A stretch of 64,000 nt of DNA. It comes from CAVVYV01 sp963818205. GTDB taxonomy: Bacteria > Actinomycetota > Thermoleophilia > Solirubrobacterales > 70-9. The first letter of the stretch is position 1; each line of letters opens with the position of its first letter. This document shows, piece after piece, positions 7,637 through 17,057 of the stretch. The notes under the pieces are model-generated. The model was not told where the DNA came from and did no database searches. It worked only from the letters and a program-made list of their open reading frames with translations. The position numbers were made by a program, and so were the translations under genes. The stretch is taken from assembly GCA_963818205.1 (NCBI GenBank), contig CAWFRG010000004.1:256826-320825 (forward strand), in the 5' to 3' direction.

Positions 7637-9349
7637 CTAGGCGCGGCGCCGCGTGGGCGCCTCGGCCGACTCGGACCGGCGCTCGACGGTCGGCTCACCC
7701 GCTTCGTCCACCTCGGGCGTTGGCTGCTCCACCCGATCGGCCGCGCGCCTGGCGGCGGCGCCGACGAACTCGCGGAAGAGCGGCTCGGGCCTGGTCGGCC
7801 GCGAGTTGAACTCCGGGTGGAACTGTGAGGCGACGAAGAAGGGGTGGTCGGGGAGCTCGATCACCTCGACCAGGCGATCGTCCGGCGAGGTGCCGCCGGC
7901 GACGAGGCCCTCGTCCTCGAGCCGGCGCCGGAGCATGTTGTTGACCTCGTAGCGGTGGCGGTGGCGCTTGTAGATCACCGCCTCGCCGAAGATCTCCCGC
8001 GCCCGGGTTCCCTCGTGGAGCTTCACCGGGTCGGCCCCCAGGCGCATCGTCCCGCCGAGGTCGGAGACCTCCTTCTGCTCGGGGAGCAGGTCGACCACCG
8101 GATAGGGAGTCTCGGGATCGAACTCGGCCGAGTTGGCGCCGTCCATGCCGCAGACGTGGCGGGCGAACTCGACTACCGCGATCTGCATTCCGAGGCAGAT
8201 GCCGAGGAAGGGGATCCCCTTCTCGCGGGCGATCCTCGCCGCCTCGACCTTGCCCTCGATCCCGCGCTCGCCGAAGCCCCCCGGAATCAGGATCCCGTCG
8301 GCCCCCTCGAGCTGCTCCTCATCGACCTCCTCGGCGGAGACGAGCACGGTCTCGACCTCCACCCCGTGCTTCCAGCCGCCATGGGTGAGCGCCTCGATCA
8401 CCGACTTGTAGGCGTCCTGGAGCTGCACGTACTTTCCGACGAGCGCGATCCGGACCTTGTTGCCCCTCGACTCGTCGGCGCGGCGGCAGAGCTCCTCCCA
8501 CTCCGAGAGGTCGGGCGCCTCCGCCTCGACCCCGAAGTGATCGAGGACGAGGTCGTCGAGCCCCTCGGCCCGGAAGACGAGCGGCACCTTGTAGGTGTTG
8601 TCGACGTCGCGGGCCGAGACCACCGCATCCTCGGGGAGGCTGGCGAAGAGGGCGATCTTGCGGCGGATCTCGCGGTCGAGCCCCTGCTCGGCCCGGCAGA
8701 GGAGCGCGTGCGGCTGGATCCCGATCCTGCGCAGCTCGTTGACCGAGTGCTGGGTCGGCTTCGTCTTCATCTCGCCGGCGTGGCCCACATAGGGGACCAG
8801 GGTGAGGTGGATGAACATGCAGCGCTTCGGACCGAGGTCGGTGTAGAGCTGGCGGATCGCCTCGAGGAAGGGAAGCGATTCGATGTCGCCGACGGTGCCG
8901 CCGATCTCGGTGATCACGAAATCGACCGCCTGGGACTCGGCGACGATCAGGATCCGGTTCTTGATCTCGTCGGTGATGTGGGGGATCACCTGGACGGTGG
9001 CGCCGAGGTAGTCGCCGCGGCGCTCGCGGCGGATCACCGAGTTGTAGACGGCGCCCGCGGTGACGTTGGAGGCGCGCGAGGTGTTCTCGTCGGTGAAGCG
9101 CTCGTAGTGGCCGAGGTCGAGGTCGGTCTCGGCGCCGTCCTCGGTGACGAAGACCTCGCCGTGCTGGAAGGGGCTCATCGTCCCCGGGTCGACGTTGATG
9201 TAGGGGTCGAACTTCTGCAGCTGGACCCGGAAGCCGCGGCTGACGAGGAGCCGACCGATCGAGGCGGAGGCGATCCCCTTGCCGAGAGAGGACACCACTC
9301 CCCCGGTTACAAAGAGAAATCGGGTGTCGCCGGGTCGAGGAGAACTCAA
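7637..9349 (-). CDS. pyrG: CTP synthase
   Basis: Converts UTP to CTP using ATP and glutamine. The 570-residue protein has the synthase domain start FLFVTGGVVSSLGKGIASAS with its P-loop, KFDPYINVDPGTMSPFQHGE, and EIGGTVGDIESLPFLEAIRQ. The class I glutamine amidotransferase half has GICLGMQ (nucleophile Cys) and SQFHPEF (His, Glu). The last 40 residues are a Glu/Arg-rich extension. Start is TTG 9349, reading SSPRPGDTRFLFVTGG. A TAGACT hexamer 15 nt upstream is a possible -10. It is downstream of recN on the same strand with a 113-bp gap. Confidence 0.96.
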   Translation of the reverse strand: MSSPRPGDTRFLFVTGGVVSSLGKGIASASIGRLLVSRGFRVQLQKFDPYINVDPGTMSPFQHGEVFVTEDGAETDLDLGHYERFTDENTSRASNVTAGAVYNSVIRRERRGDYLGATVQVIPHITDEIKNRILIVAESQAVDFVITEIGGTVGDIESLPFLEAIRQLYTDLGPKRCMFIHLTLVPYVGHAGEMKTKPTQHSVNELRRIGIQPHALLCRAEQGLDREIRRKIALFASLPEDAVVSARDVDNTYKVPLVFRAEGLDDLVLDHFGVEAEAPDLSEWEELCRRADESRGNKVRIALVGKYVQLQDAYKSVIEALTHGGWKHGVEVETVLVSAEEVDEEQLEGADGILIPGGFGERGIEGKVEAARIAREKGIPFLGICLGMQIAVVEFARHVCGMDGANSAEFDPETPYPVVDLLPEQKEVSDLGGTMRLGADPVKLHEGTRAREIFGEAVIYKRHRHRYEVNNMLRRRLEDEGLVAGGTSPDDRLVEVIELPDHPFFVASQFHPEFNSRPTRPEPLFREFVGAAARRAADRVEQPTPEVDEAGEPTVERRSESAEAPTRRRA

Positions 9350-9462
9350 TTGACTCTGCCGAGCGAGTCTAGTCGCTGGCAGAGCGGAACCCGCTCGATC
9401 GCGGCAGAGACCGGCCGAAACTCCCCGAAGATCGCACGCGCGGGGAGGATTTCCGAGCCGGG

Positions 9463-11142
9463 CTACGCCGCCTCGAGCAGCTCCCGGGCGTGGCGGCTGG
9501 CGGTCTCGTCGCCCCGGTCGGCGCCGAGCATCCGGACGATCTCGGCGACGAGCTCGTCTCCGTCGACGCGCTCGACCTCGGCAGTCGTCTGGCCGCCGCC
9601 GACCCTCTTCTCGATCCGGAAGTGCGCGCCGGCGACCGACGCGACCTGGGGCAGGTGGGTGATGCAGAGCACCTGCCGCTCCTCGCCGAGGGCCCGAAGC
9701 CGCTCCCCGACCGCCCGCGCGGTGTTGCCACCGATCCCCGAGTCGATCTCATCGAACACGTAGGTGGCAGCGCCGCCGCGAGCTCCCTGCCCGGCGAGCG
9801 CGAGCATCACCCGTGAGAGCTCGCCGCCCGAGGCGGCGTCGCGAAGCGGCGAGACCGGCATTCCCGGATTGGTCGCGACCCGGAACTCGACCCTCTCCTG
9901 GCCGTGCGCCCCAAACCCCTCCGGATGCGGCTCGAGGTTGACCGCAAGCTTCGCGCCTTCCATCGCCAGCTGGTCGAGCTCCTCCGCCACCCGCTTCTGC
10001 AGCTTCCGCGCCGCCTTCGCTCGCACCTCGCTCAGCTGGGCTGCGAGCTCCGTCCGGCGACGGGCGGCCTTGATGTGGGTTCGCTCGAGTTCCTCGGTGC
10101 GCTCGCCGGCCCCCTCGATCCCCTCGATCTCAGCGCGGCAGTGCTCGGCGTGGGCGAGCACCGACTCGATCGAGCCGCCGTGCTTGCGCTTCAGGCGATC
10201 GATGGCCTCGAGGCGCTCCTCGACCTGCTGCAGGCGGCCAGGCTCGGCCTCGATTCCATCGGCGTAGGCACGAAGCTCCGCCGCCAGCTCCCGCAGCTCG
10301 ACGGTCAGCGCCCGGGTCCGCTCCCCGAGCTTGTCGAGCCCGGGGTCGATCCCGTCCTGGGCGGCGAGGGCCGCCTCGGCGAGTGCAATCGCTTCCGCGC
10401 CGCCGCCCTCCTCTCCGGAACCCGCGACCGCGCCGAGCGCCTCGGAGGCCGCGCCGCGCAGGGCCTCGGCGTGGCGGAGGCGCTCCCGCTCGGGGACGAG
10501 CTCGGCCTCCTCGGCGGGATCGAGCCTGGCTGCCTCGATCTCCTCCAGCTCGTAGCGGAGGATGTCGAGATCGCGCTCCCTGGCACCCTCGCGCTCTCGG
10601 ATCGCCATCAGCTCCCGCTCCAAGCGGATCACCTCGGCATGGGCGTCGCGATAGCCGCGGCGGCGATCGAGGTGCTCCACGCCGGCGAAGCCGTCGAGGG
10701 TCTCGAGCTGGGCGCTCGAGAGGGTGAGCTTGCGATGCTCGTGCTGGCCGTAGAAGGCGAGCAGGCGGCCGCCGATCGCCTGCAGCTCCGGCGCCGAGGC
10801 GATCCGGCCCTGAACGAAGGCGGTGGTCCGGCCGGAGGCCGAGACCCGGCGCCCGAGGGCGAGCTCGCCGGGGTCGTCCGGGAGCCGCGCGGCGATCTCG
10901 GCCAGGTCGGGATCGTCGAGCATCCCCTCGGGAAGCTCGAACACTCCCTCCACGTAGGCCTCCTCGGCGCCCGGCCGGACGATCTGCGGTCTCGCCTTTC
11001 CACCCATGATCAGGTCGAACGAGTGAGCGAGGATCGTCTTCCCGGCCCCGGTCTCGCCGGTGATCGCGTTCAGGCCCGGGCCGAGGCGGAGCTCGGCGCG
11101 CTCGATCAGGAGCAGGTTCTCGATCCGGAGCTCAAGCAGCAT
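9463..11142 (-). CDS. recN: DNA repair protein RecN
   Basis: An SMC-like ATPase that tethers DNA ends during double-strand-break repair. The 559-residue protein starts MLLELRIENLLLIERAELRL, with Walker A GETGAGKTILAHSFDLIMGG at residues 29-48. A long coiled-coil middle (about 150-370) surrounds a short RecN-type hinge, and the C-terminal lobe has the signature SGGELSRVMLALAGQG and Walker B TYVFDEIDSGIGG. Full length for the family and frame intact. The next gene upstream on this strand is an MFS transporter, so recN probably has its own promoter. Confidence 0.95.
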   Translation of the reverse strand: MLLELRIENLLLIERAELRLGPGLNAITGETGAGKTILAHSFDLIMGGKARPQIVRPGAEEAYVEGVFELPEGMLDDPDLAEIAARLPDDPGELALGRRVSASGRTTAFVQGRIASAPELQAIGGRLLAFYGQHEHRKLTLSSAQLETLDGFAGVEHLDRRRGYRDAHAEVIRLERELMAIREREGARERDLDILRYELEEIEAARLDPAEEAELVPERERLRHAEALRGAASEALGAVAGSGEEGGGAEAIALAEAALAAQDGIDPGLDKLGERTRALTVELRELAAELRAYADGIEAEPGRLQQVEERLEAIDRLKRKHGGSIESVLAHAEHCRAEIEGIEGAGERTEELERTHIKAARRRTELAAQLSEVRAKAARKLQKRVAEELDQLAMEGAKLAVNLEPHPEGFGAHGQERVEFRVATNPGMPVSPLRDAASGGELSRVMLALAGQGARGGAATYVFDEIDSGIGGNTARAVGERLRALGEERQVLCITHLPQVASVAGAHFRIEKRVGGGQTTAEVERVDGDELVAEIVRMLGADRGDETASRHARELLEAA

Positions 11143-11196
11143 CAGCCACCCGTTCTAACGACGGGGGCCGACGGATTCAGTCCTCGACGGCTGAGC

Positions 11197-12707
11197 TCAG
11201 GCCGCCGCCGGCTCTCCTTCAGGGATCGCCTCCTCGGGCGCGCCCTGGGTGACCAGGTCGCGCTCCCGGGTGAGGAAGAGGCCGAACACAGCGCCGGCGA
11301 AGGCGATGATCGCCCCGATCAGGAGGATCTCGTTGAAGGCGGCGACGAAGGCCTCCCGGGCGGCATCGACCGCCTGCGGCCCGCCCTGCGACGCGGCCCC
11401 GGGGCCCGCCGAGGCAATCGCCTGGGCGGCGTCGCTCGACCCGGTGCCGGGGAGCCGGGAGGCGATCTCGCTCTGGAACACCGCCCCCAGCGCCGGCGAT
11501 CCCGGTTGCGATCCCGACCTGCCGGAAGGTGTTGTTGATCCCCGACGCCATCCCCGCCTTCGCCGGGGCCACCACCCCGACCGCGGTCGAGCCGATCGCG
11601 GGATTGACCATCCCGATCCCGACCCCGGCGAGGAGGAAGCCGGCGAGCAGCGCCGTCCACTCCGAGTCGACCGTCAGCCCGTGCATCAGGATCAGGCCGA
11701 GGCCGATCAGGCCCAGACCGAGCCCGAAGAAGATCCTGGCGGGGATCCGGGTGAGCAGCCTTCCCGCGACCGGAGCGACGAAGAAGGAGAGCAGGGTGAT
11801 CGGGAGGAAGCGGACGCCCGCCTCGAGCGGCGTCGAAGCCGAGCACGCTCTGTATGTAGATCGTGAGGTAGAGGAACATCGCGAACATCCCCGAGTGCAG
11901 GGCGAAGGAGACCAGCGAGACCCCGACGAAGGCGGGCTTGCGGAAGAGAGACAGCTCCAGCATCGGATGGCTGGAGCGCATCTGGATCGCGACAAAGGCG
12001 AGCATCAGCACAGCGGCGCCGATCAGCGAAGCCTCGATCTGGAAGCTCGACCAGCCTTCGGGATTCCCTCGGACGAGACTGAAGACGAGCAGGAAGAGCG
12101 AGGCGGAGAAGGTGGCGGCCCCGGGCCAGTCGACCGGCTCCGCGTCGGGAGCCCGAGACTCGGCCAGCTTGTTCAGGGTGAGCGCGATCGCCGCGATCCC
12201 GATCGGGACGTTGACGAAGAAGATCCACTCCCAGCCGAGGCCGTCGGTGAGCACCCCGCCCACCAGGGGGCCGATCGCGACCGCGCCGCCGATCGTCGCG
12301 CCCCAGATCCCGAAGGCGGTCGCCCGCTCGGGGCCGTGGAACTCCTGGGCGATCAGCGCCAGGGTGGTGGCGAGCATCCCTGCGGCGCCGATCCCCTGGA
12401 CCGCGCGGAAGAGGTTGAGCATCGTCGGATCGGTGGCGAGCCCGCAGGCGAGCGAGGCGACGGTGAAGATCCCGAAGCCGATCGTGAAGACCCGGCGCCG
12501 CCCGATCCGGTCGCCGAGCGACCCGGCAGTGAGCAGCAGCGAAGCGAGCGTCAGCGCATAGGCGTCGACCACCCACTGGAGGTCGCTGAAGCTCGCGTCG
12601 AGGTCCCTCTGGATCTCAGGGAGCGCGACGTTGACGATGGTGATGTCCAGGAGGAGCATGAACATCGCCACGCAGGTCGCCAGCAGGGTCCACCACTTCC
12701 GGGCCAT
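11197..12707 (-). CDS. DHA2-family MFS drug/proton antiporter, frame broken twice
   Basis: A 14-TM multidrug efflux protein of the EmrB/QacA type. MARKWWTLLATCVAMFMLLL opens TM1. The motif DITIVNVALPEIQRDL, the motif A loop GSLGDRIGRRRVF and motif C GPLVGGVLTDGLGWEWIFF are clear. Indels near 11830 (after IQSVLGFDA) and 11495 (after FRQVGIATGIA) move the frame; the C-terminal two TMs resume as FNEILLIGAIIAFAGAVFG. Start ATG 12707 has GGAGG 8 nt upstream. Substrate unknown. Confidence 0.82.
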
Positions 12708-12809
12708 CAGCCGCCTCCGTTCGCAGGGGTGGAATTGATCGACAGATGATCGCAAGTCGCCTGATCCCGGCCGGCCCGCAGCCGCCCGAATCCCGGCGAA
12801 ACGGCTCGC

Positions 12810-13655
12810 CTACTGCGCCAGGCGGCCGAACTTCTCGCGGATCCGGTGGTAGAAGTTCGCGCCCGGAAGCTGTGCCAGTGAGCCGACCCCCTCTCGGAAG
12901 CGAATCTCCATCTCCTCCCCCGGCTCGAGCACCCCGCTCGCCTCGCCGTCGATGGAGAGCTCGACCGGCTCGCGACCGGCGGCGTTCCCAACATGCAGGC
13001 CATCCATCGGCGCCACCACCAGAGCCCGCGTGGTGAGCGTGTGCGGGGCGATGAAGCTGACCACGTATCCCTTCACCCCCCAGGCGAGGATCGGGCCGCC
13101 GTTCGCGAGGTTGTAGCCAGTGGATCCCGCCGGAGTCGCGGCGACGAGGCCGTCGCAGCGCACCTTCCCCACCTCCTCATCTGCGATCCGGTAGGAGAGC
13201 TCGGCGACCCGGCCCTCGGGACGCCGCAGAAAGGAGACGTCGTTGAGCGCCACCGGCGGCCCATCGTCCACCTCGGCCTCCAGCCCGGGCAGGTCCAACA
13301 CCTCGAAGTCGCCGGTGAACGCTCTTCGCAGCCCGTCCCCCAGCTGATCGCGCTCGACCGCCGCCAGGAAGCCGACGGTGCCAAAGTTGACGCCGAAGAC
13401 CGGCACTCCCGTCCCGGCGTAGTGCCTGAGCGCGTAGAGGATGCTGCCGTCGCCGCCGAGGACCAGGCAGACTTCGGGGCGCTTCGGCATCTCCTCGACC
13501 TGCTCGAGATCGGTCACCGCCTCTCCGTGCTTCCTTCGCTCGTCGGGCGACGCGACCAGCTCGACCGAGTACTCGCGCGCGACCCTGGTCGCCTCGGCGA
13601 CCGCCTCGGTGGCGGCGTCGGGATACGTGTGGGTAACCAGCACCGCTGTCTTCAC
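12810..13655 (-). CDS. nadK: NAD kinase
   Basis: Phosphorylates NAD to NADP. The 281-residue protein shows the GGDGSILYALRHYAG motif (GGDGT-like, with Ser), FGVNFGTVGFLAAVE, the NE-type loop in ALNDVSF, and the C-terminal ATPAGSTGYNLANGG and FIAPHTLTTRALV motifs. The GTG start overlaps the tlyA stop (GTGA at 13652-13655). The tlyA-nadK pair followed by recN is a conserved actinobacterial order, here interrupted by an MFS gene. Confidence 0.95.
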   Translation of the reverse strand: MKTAVLVTHTYPDAATEAVAEATRVAREYSVELVASPDERRKHGEAVTDLEQVEEMPKRPEVCLVLGGDGSILYALRHYAGTGVPVFGVNFGTVGFLAAVERDQLGDGLRRAFTGDFEVLDLPGLEAEVDDGPPVALNDVSFLRRPEGRVAELSYRIADEEVGKVRCDGLVAATPAGSTGYNLANGGPILAWGVKGYVVSFIAPHTLTTRALVVAPMDGLHVGNAAGREPVELSIDGEASGVLEPGEEMEIRFREGVGSLAQLPGANFYHRIREKFGRLAQ

Positions 13656-14436
13656 GGCTCCACCTCGCGGATCGCGGCCTCAAGGTCGACCGAGTTTCCC
13701 GAGCGCGCGCACCAGATGAAGGTTTCGAGGTTGCCCTTCGGACCGGGCAGCCCGGAGGAGGCGAAGCCGCGGACCACCAGCCCCGCGGCAGTCGGCGGAC
13801 TCGGCCACCGCCCGCAGCGCGTCGCGCCGCGCTTCGGGGTCCCGAACCACACCGCCGCTGCCAACTCGCTCCGGGCCGAGCTCGAACTGCGGCTTCACCA
13901 GCGCCAGCAGGTCGAGGTCCTCGCCGGCGACCGCGACGATTGCGCCGAGCAGCTTGGCGAGGGAGATGAAGGAGACGTCGACCGTGATCAGACCGGGCCG
14001 CCAGGGAAGCTCGTCCGGGGTCAGATTCCGCGCGTTGACGCGCTCCATCACGATCACCCGTGGGTCCTGGCGCAGGCGCCAGTCGAGCTGCCCGTAGCCG
14101 ACGTCGAGCGCCACCACCGCCTCGGCGCCCGCTCGCAGCAGGCAGTCGGTGAAGCCGCCGGTCGAGGCGCCGATATCGAGGCAGCGGCGCCCCTTCACCC
14201 CAACCGGCAGCGCCCGAAGCGCATTGGCGAGCTTGATGCCACCGCGGGAGACGAACTCCCGGTCCTGCTGCGACCACGAGCTCGGCGTCCTCGGGCAGGA
14301 GCTGCCCGGGCTTCGAGACCTCGGGGCCGTCGCGGCCGAGGCGCACCCGCCCGGCCCGCACCGAGGCGGCGGCAGCCGAGCGGGACGCGGCCAGGCCACG
14401 CTCGGCGAGCAGGGTGTCGGCGCGCCTGCGGCTCAC
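13652..14436 (-). CDS. tlyA: TlyA family rRNA methyltransferase, frame broken twice
   Basis: A 2'-O-methyltransferase of 16S/23S rRNA (hemolysin-A family). The N-terminal S4 domain reads MSRRRADTLLAERGLAASRS through VRLGRDGPEVSKPGQLLPED. After a frame change near 14268 come VSRGGIKLANAL and the SAM-binding LDIGASTGGFTDCLLRAGA, the catalytic-region VIVMERVNARNLTP, and DLDLLALVKPQFELGPERVG. A second change near 13795 restores LVVRGFASSGLPGPKGNLET up to the stop. It starts at GTG 14436 with TAAGTT 6 nt before it. Coupled to nadK. Confidence 0.87.
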
Positions 14437-14543
14437 GGGCGAAACTTAACTGCTCCCATGCGAGCTCAGCGGGGCTTTCGCTGCGGGGCTCTGTGATCGC
14501 CCTCACACACGGATCGCACATACGTTCGTACCCTGAATCAGCC

Positions 14544-14909
14544 ATGAGTGTCCTACGAGCGATACCGATCCAACTCCACGCGGCCCTCGAGGTCGTCGCC
14601 GCCCCCCTGCTGATCGTCGCGCCCTTCGCGCTTGGCTTCGGCTACCTGACAGGTGCTCTCAGCATCGCGCTGGGGGTGGCCCTGATCGGACTCGCCCTCT
14701 CCGTATACGGCGATCCCCAGCGGGGCAACAACCTCCCGCTGACCGCGCACGCCGGTTTCGACTACTCGCTTGCCGTGATCACGATCGCAGTCGGGATTGC
14801 GGCAGGGATCGTCGGGGACCTCGTGGCAACAGTCTTTTTGGTCGGGTTCGGCTCCGCGCATCTGGCGCTGACCGCTTCAACACGGTTCAGTCGCCCGCTC
14901 GGGGCTTAA
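14544..14909 (+). CDS. Small four-helix membrane protein of unknown function
   Basis: A 121-residue protein with four hydrophobic segments: residues 13-33 (LEVVAAPLLIVAPFALGF), 36-55, a third near 72-92 (FDYSLAVITIAVGIAAGIVG) and a fourth at 93-110. The N-terminus resembles SPW-repeat-like small membrane proteins, but no diagnostic motif is certain. It starts at ATG 14544; TACCCT lies 9 nt upstream. It is divergent from tlyA and ends just before the island boundary repeat at 14944. Confidence 0.6.
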   Translation: MSVLRAIPIQLHAALEVVAAPLLIVAPFALGFGYLTGALSIALGVALIGLALSVYGDPQRGNNLPLTAHAGFDYSLAVITIAVGIAAGIVGDLVATVFLVGFGSAHLALTASTRFSRPLGA

Positions 14910-14943
14910 CCGCCTACCTCCCACAGACAGAGCAGCACACATA

Positions 14944-15000
14944 TCTCTCCTCCCTGTAGTACCCCAGGAACGGCCCGCCTCGGCGGGTCGTTTCTATTGG
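14944..15000 (+). repeat. 57-bp direct repeat, left copy, containing a terminator-like hairpin
   Basis: Begins TCTCTCCTCCCTGTAGTACC and ends CGTTTCTATTGG. It matches 18557-18613 with one difference (T14980/C18593). At 14969-14992 it contains a stem-loop with AACGGCCCGCC pairing to GGCGGGTCGTT, followed by TTCTATT, so on the plus strand it could act as a Rho-independent terminator for the small membrane gene at 14544. On the minus strand it would place GGGAGGAGAGA like a ribosome binding site. Confidence 0.75.
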
Positions 15001-15031
15001 GGCGTTTGCAGGGGTTTCGCCTGACAATGCG

Positions 15032-15058
15032 AGCGGCCCCCGGTTTCCGAGGGCCGCT
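15032..15058. terminator. GC-rich hairpin inside the island's left end
   Basis: AGCGGCCCCCGG, loop TTT, then CCGAGGGCCGCT makes a strong stem with one mismatch. It has no T tract on either strand, so it is a terminator candidate only by stem strength. It abuts the tandem 12-mers at 15058. Confidence 0.4.
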
Positions 15059-15081
15059 GTTCGCCAGTCTGTTCGCCAGTC
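15058..15081 (+). repeat. Tandem 12-mer TGTTCGCCAGTC x2 (left)
   Basis: Two perfect head-to-tail copies of TGTTCGCCAGTC. The same unit occurs in tandem at 18442-18464 near the right boundary, in the same orientation. Nothing similar was noticed elsewhere in the window. Integrase arm sites are one explanation. Confidence 0.6.
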
Positions 15082-15124
15082 GTGGGCCAAGTAACCGCTT
15101 TTCGTCCAAAGCGATACCGAGCCG

Positions 15125-15154
15125 CTACTCCCGCAGCCCGGCGGCTTCGAGGGC
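15125..15154 (-). pseudogene. SnoaL-type 3'-end fragment (30-bp core)
   Basis: On the minus strand this encodes EALEAAGLRE and a TAG stop, the standard C-terminus of the SnoaL/NTF2-like proteins in this genome. Upstream in the same frame AAEE precedes it, but the rest does not align to a SnoaL fold. The 30 bases are identical to 17963-17992 and 57679-57708. Confidence 0.55.
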
Positions 15155-15310
15155 TTCTTCCGCTGCTTGAAACTGGCAGAAGGCTGCACGATGCGCGACC
15201 TTGCGTAGCTCGACGGTACACACGCAGGTGTCGACGAGCCCGTCCCACTACGCCTCGTGCAGTCTGCGCCCCGACGAACGACACCCGTGTCCTGAGCTAT
15301 TCGACCGAAC

Positions 15311-15601
15311 GTGATCATGCCGGTTGAGGAGATCGACGCGATTCGCGGCCACGAGGCGCTGATCGAGTGGATAGAACGCTGGCCGAGGCCTGGAGCAGCT
15401 TCGCGTCGAGGTCGAGGAGATCACCGATGGTGCCGAGCACTCAGCGCTGCGATCAGCACCAGCGATCGTGATCGCACGAGCGGCGTCGAGATACGCCAGC
15501 GGTTCTTTGATGACTTCGAGATGCGCGAGGACAGGATCCTTCGACAGCGCGACTACCTGGACCTGGACTCGTCCATTGAACCCGCCGAGCTCTCGGAGTA
15601 A
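15311..15601 (+). pseudogene. Decayed SnoaL/NTF2-like gene
   Basis: Reading across frames gives AIRGHEALIEWIERW, then (other frame) AEAWSSFRVEVEEITDGAEH, then the original frame GVEIRQRFFDDFEMREDRIL and RQRDYLDLDSSIEPAELSE with stop. This follows the order of SnoaL-like family strands (GHE helix, FRVEVEEI strand, C-terminal strand RDG.I...DYLD). The usual N-terminus (MSQENVE...) is missing, and at least two indels disrupt it. It therefore looks like a broken member of the family that is intact at 19000-19395. Confidence 0.55.
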
Positions 15602-15780
15602 AAGTTCCTGATTGCGGCCTGGATGCCCCTAGGGTTTGCGGGAAGACATGCCGGCACGCAAGATCCAGCACGTTGACTTGGCGGTAGCCGACGTCCTGAG
15701 CGTGGCGTCGAAGTCGCCCCGGTCGAGCGCGTCGAGAGCGGCCGACGCCGGATCTCCGTCGTCCTCCTCCGAGCACCGCC

Positions 15781-15865
15781 GACGCCGCAGCCCGGCGGCC
15801 TCGAGGGCTCGAGTCCTGTCGAGGTCGAGGAGAGAAGCGAACGAGCTTGTCGTCACGGGAGAGGC
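15781..15865 (-). pseudogene. SnoaL-type C-terminal fragment
   Basis: In one minus frame LLDLDRTRALEAAGLRRRR and, just upstream in a neighbouring frame, DDKLVRFSP match the last two strands of SnoaL-like proteins (GKVVRF...LDRDRALEAAGL). No stop follows at the usual place and the remaining family fold is absent. The flanks (15640-15780 and 15866-16110) show no convincing gene. Confidence 0.45.
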
Positions 15866-16110
15866 AAGACATGGCAAGCGATGGTCCCGACCTCGGGATC
15901 GCCTGCCCGCGGCATGGCGTCCGCGCATCGTGCACATCGGTCACCGACGTGCTGCTCGTCGGCGTCGGAGCGCTCTCTTCAGTCACTGCACGGAGGCGAG
16001 GGCACTGCTCGGCTTCATCTAGAAGGAGCTGGCTCGCCTCGCGCAGGCGCGTTCCAGCGGCCCCGAGGGAGCCGCTGGCACCGCTGCCTGTCGCTATAGC
16101 TGACTGAGCG

Positions 16111-16983
16111 CTACGGGCAGCTGTTCAGGGTGTCGCGGCCGGCTCCGCCCTTGCAGCTGTCGCGCTTCTTGCCGCCCTTCAGGACGTCATTCCCGGCCTG
16201 ACCGCGGAGACGGTCACGACCGTTCTTGCCCTTCAGCAGATCGCCGCCGTCATTGCCCTTGAGCGTGTCCGCGCCCCCGCCACCGATCAGGGTGTCGCCG
16301 CTGGAACCTCCGACGACCAGATCGGCGCCCGCACCGGCGCAGACCAGGTCCTTGCCGCCGCCGGCGAACACCTGGTCGTTGCCCGCCAGGGCGACGATCA
16401 CATCGGCACCGGCGGTGCCCACGATCGTGTCGTCGCCAGCCGTGCCGGTGATCGTCGGGGTCGCGCAGCTCCCCTTGCCCTTCGCTGCCTTGGTCACCGT
16501 GGTTGTGGCGGTGGCCGAGTTGTTGGCCAGGACCGCGTCGTCTGGACTGGCCACACTGGCCGTATTGGAGAGCGTGCCCTCCTTCTTCGGCTTGACCACG
16601 ATCGTCACCGTGGCGGTGGTCGCGGCGTTCACCTGGCCGAGATCGCAGGTCACCTTGCTGCCCGACCGCTGACAGGTGCCACCGGTCGCCGAGACGAAGT
16701 CCACCTGCGACGGCAGGGTGTCGGTCACCACGACGTTGGAGGCGTCGTTTCCGCCCGAAGGATTCGGGTTCGTCACCTGGATCGTGTAGGTCAGCGTGCC
16801 TCCCACCGCGACCGGGTCGGGGCTGTCGCTCTTGGTCAGCGACAGGTCGGTCGGCCCGACGGCGGCGGTGGCCCCACTCGGCCAGTTGATCAGAACGAGT
16901 GCAAGCACAACCGCCAACGCCCCCGCCATGCCGAAGAGACGAGGTCCGCGGATGCGGGCGCCCAAGAGACTGACGAAGTCCAT
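16111..16983 (-). CDS. Secreted DUF11 domain / RTX calcium-binding repeat protein
   Basis: A 290-residue exported protein. Residues 15-40 form a signal/anchor helix (LFGMAGALAVVLALVLINW) ending near ATAAVGP. A DUF11 beta-sandwich (TDLSLTKSDSPDPVAVGGTL to about 145, with NVVVTDTLPSQVDFVSA) follows, then from about 170 nonapeptide repeats of GGxGxDxUx type (GTAGDDTIVGTAGADVIVAL, GGGGADTLKGNDGGDLLKG) expected to fold as a calcium-loaded beta-roll. Cys near both ends of the repeat block may form a disulfide (SCATP, SCKGG, LNSCP). RTX repeats often mark type I secretion, but no ABC exporter is nearby. Function unknown; surface or matrix protein is a guess. Confidence 0.75.
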   Translation of the reverse strand: MDFVSLLGARIRGPRLFGMAGALAVVLALVLINWPSGATAAVGPTDLSLTKSDSPDPVAVGGTLTYTIQVTNPNPSGGNDASNVVVTDTLPSQVDFVSATGGTCQRSGSKVTCDLGQVNAATTATVTIVVKPKKEGTLSNTASVASPDDAVLANNSATATTTVTKAAKGKGSCATPTITGTAGDDTIVGTAGADVIVALAGNDQVFAGGGKDLVCAGAGADLVVGGSSGDTLIGGGGADTLKGNDGGDLLKGKNGRDRLRGQAGNDVLKGGKKRDSCKGGAGRDTLNSCP

Positions 16984-17043
16984 TCTTCCTCCTCAAATGC
17001 TGCGAGCTGCCAGACCCGCGGTTCCTTTGCAACGTCCCTGTAC

Positions 17044-17057
17044 CAACAACGTTGTTG
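17044..17057. promoter_or_regulatory. Perfect 14-bp palindrome upstream of the DUF11/RTX gene
   Basis: CAACAACGTTGTTG is a perfect inverted repeat 61 bp upstream of the DUF11/RTX start, in the right place for a dimeric repressor operator. No regulator gene is adjacent. Confidence 0.35.

Noticed and set aside
7844..9763. Long plus-strand open frames opposite pyrG, recN, alaS, aspS and others
   Set aside because: They are antisense shadows typical of very GC-rich DNA; their translations are low-complexity (Leu/Asp/Gly/Arg) and the minus-strand genes are clear.
14914..15318. Possible protein across the left 57-bp repeat (reading RRGGPFLGYYREE on the minus strand)
   Set aside because: The shared peptide simply reflects the repeated DNA; flanking residues differ completely and there is no start or family match.
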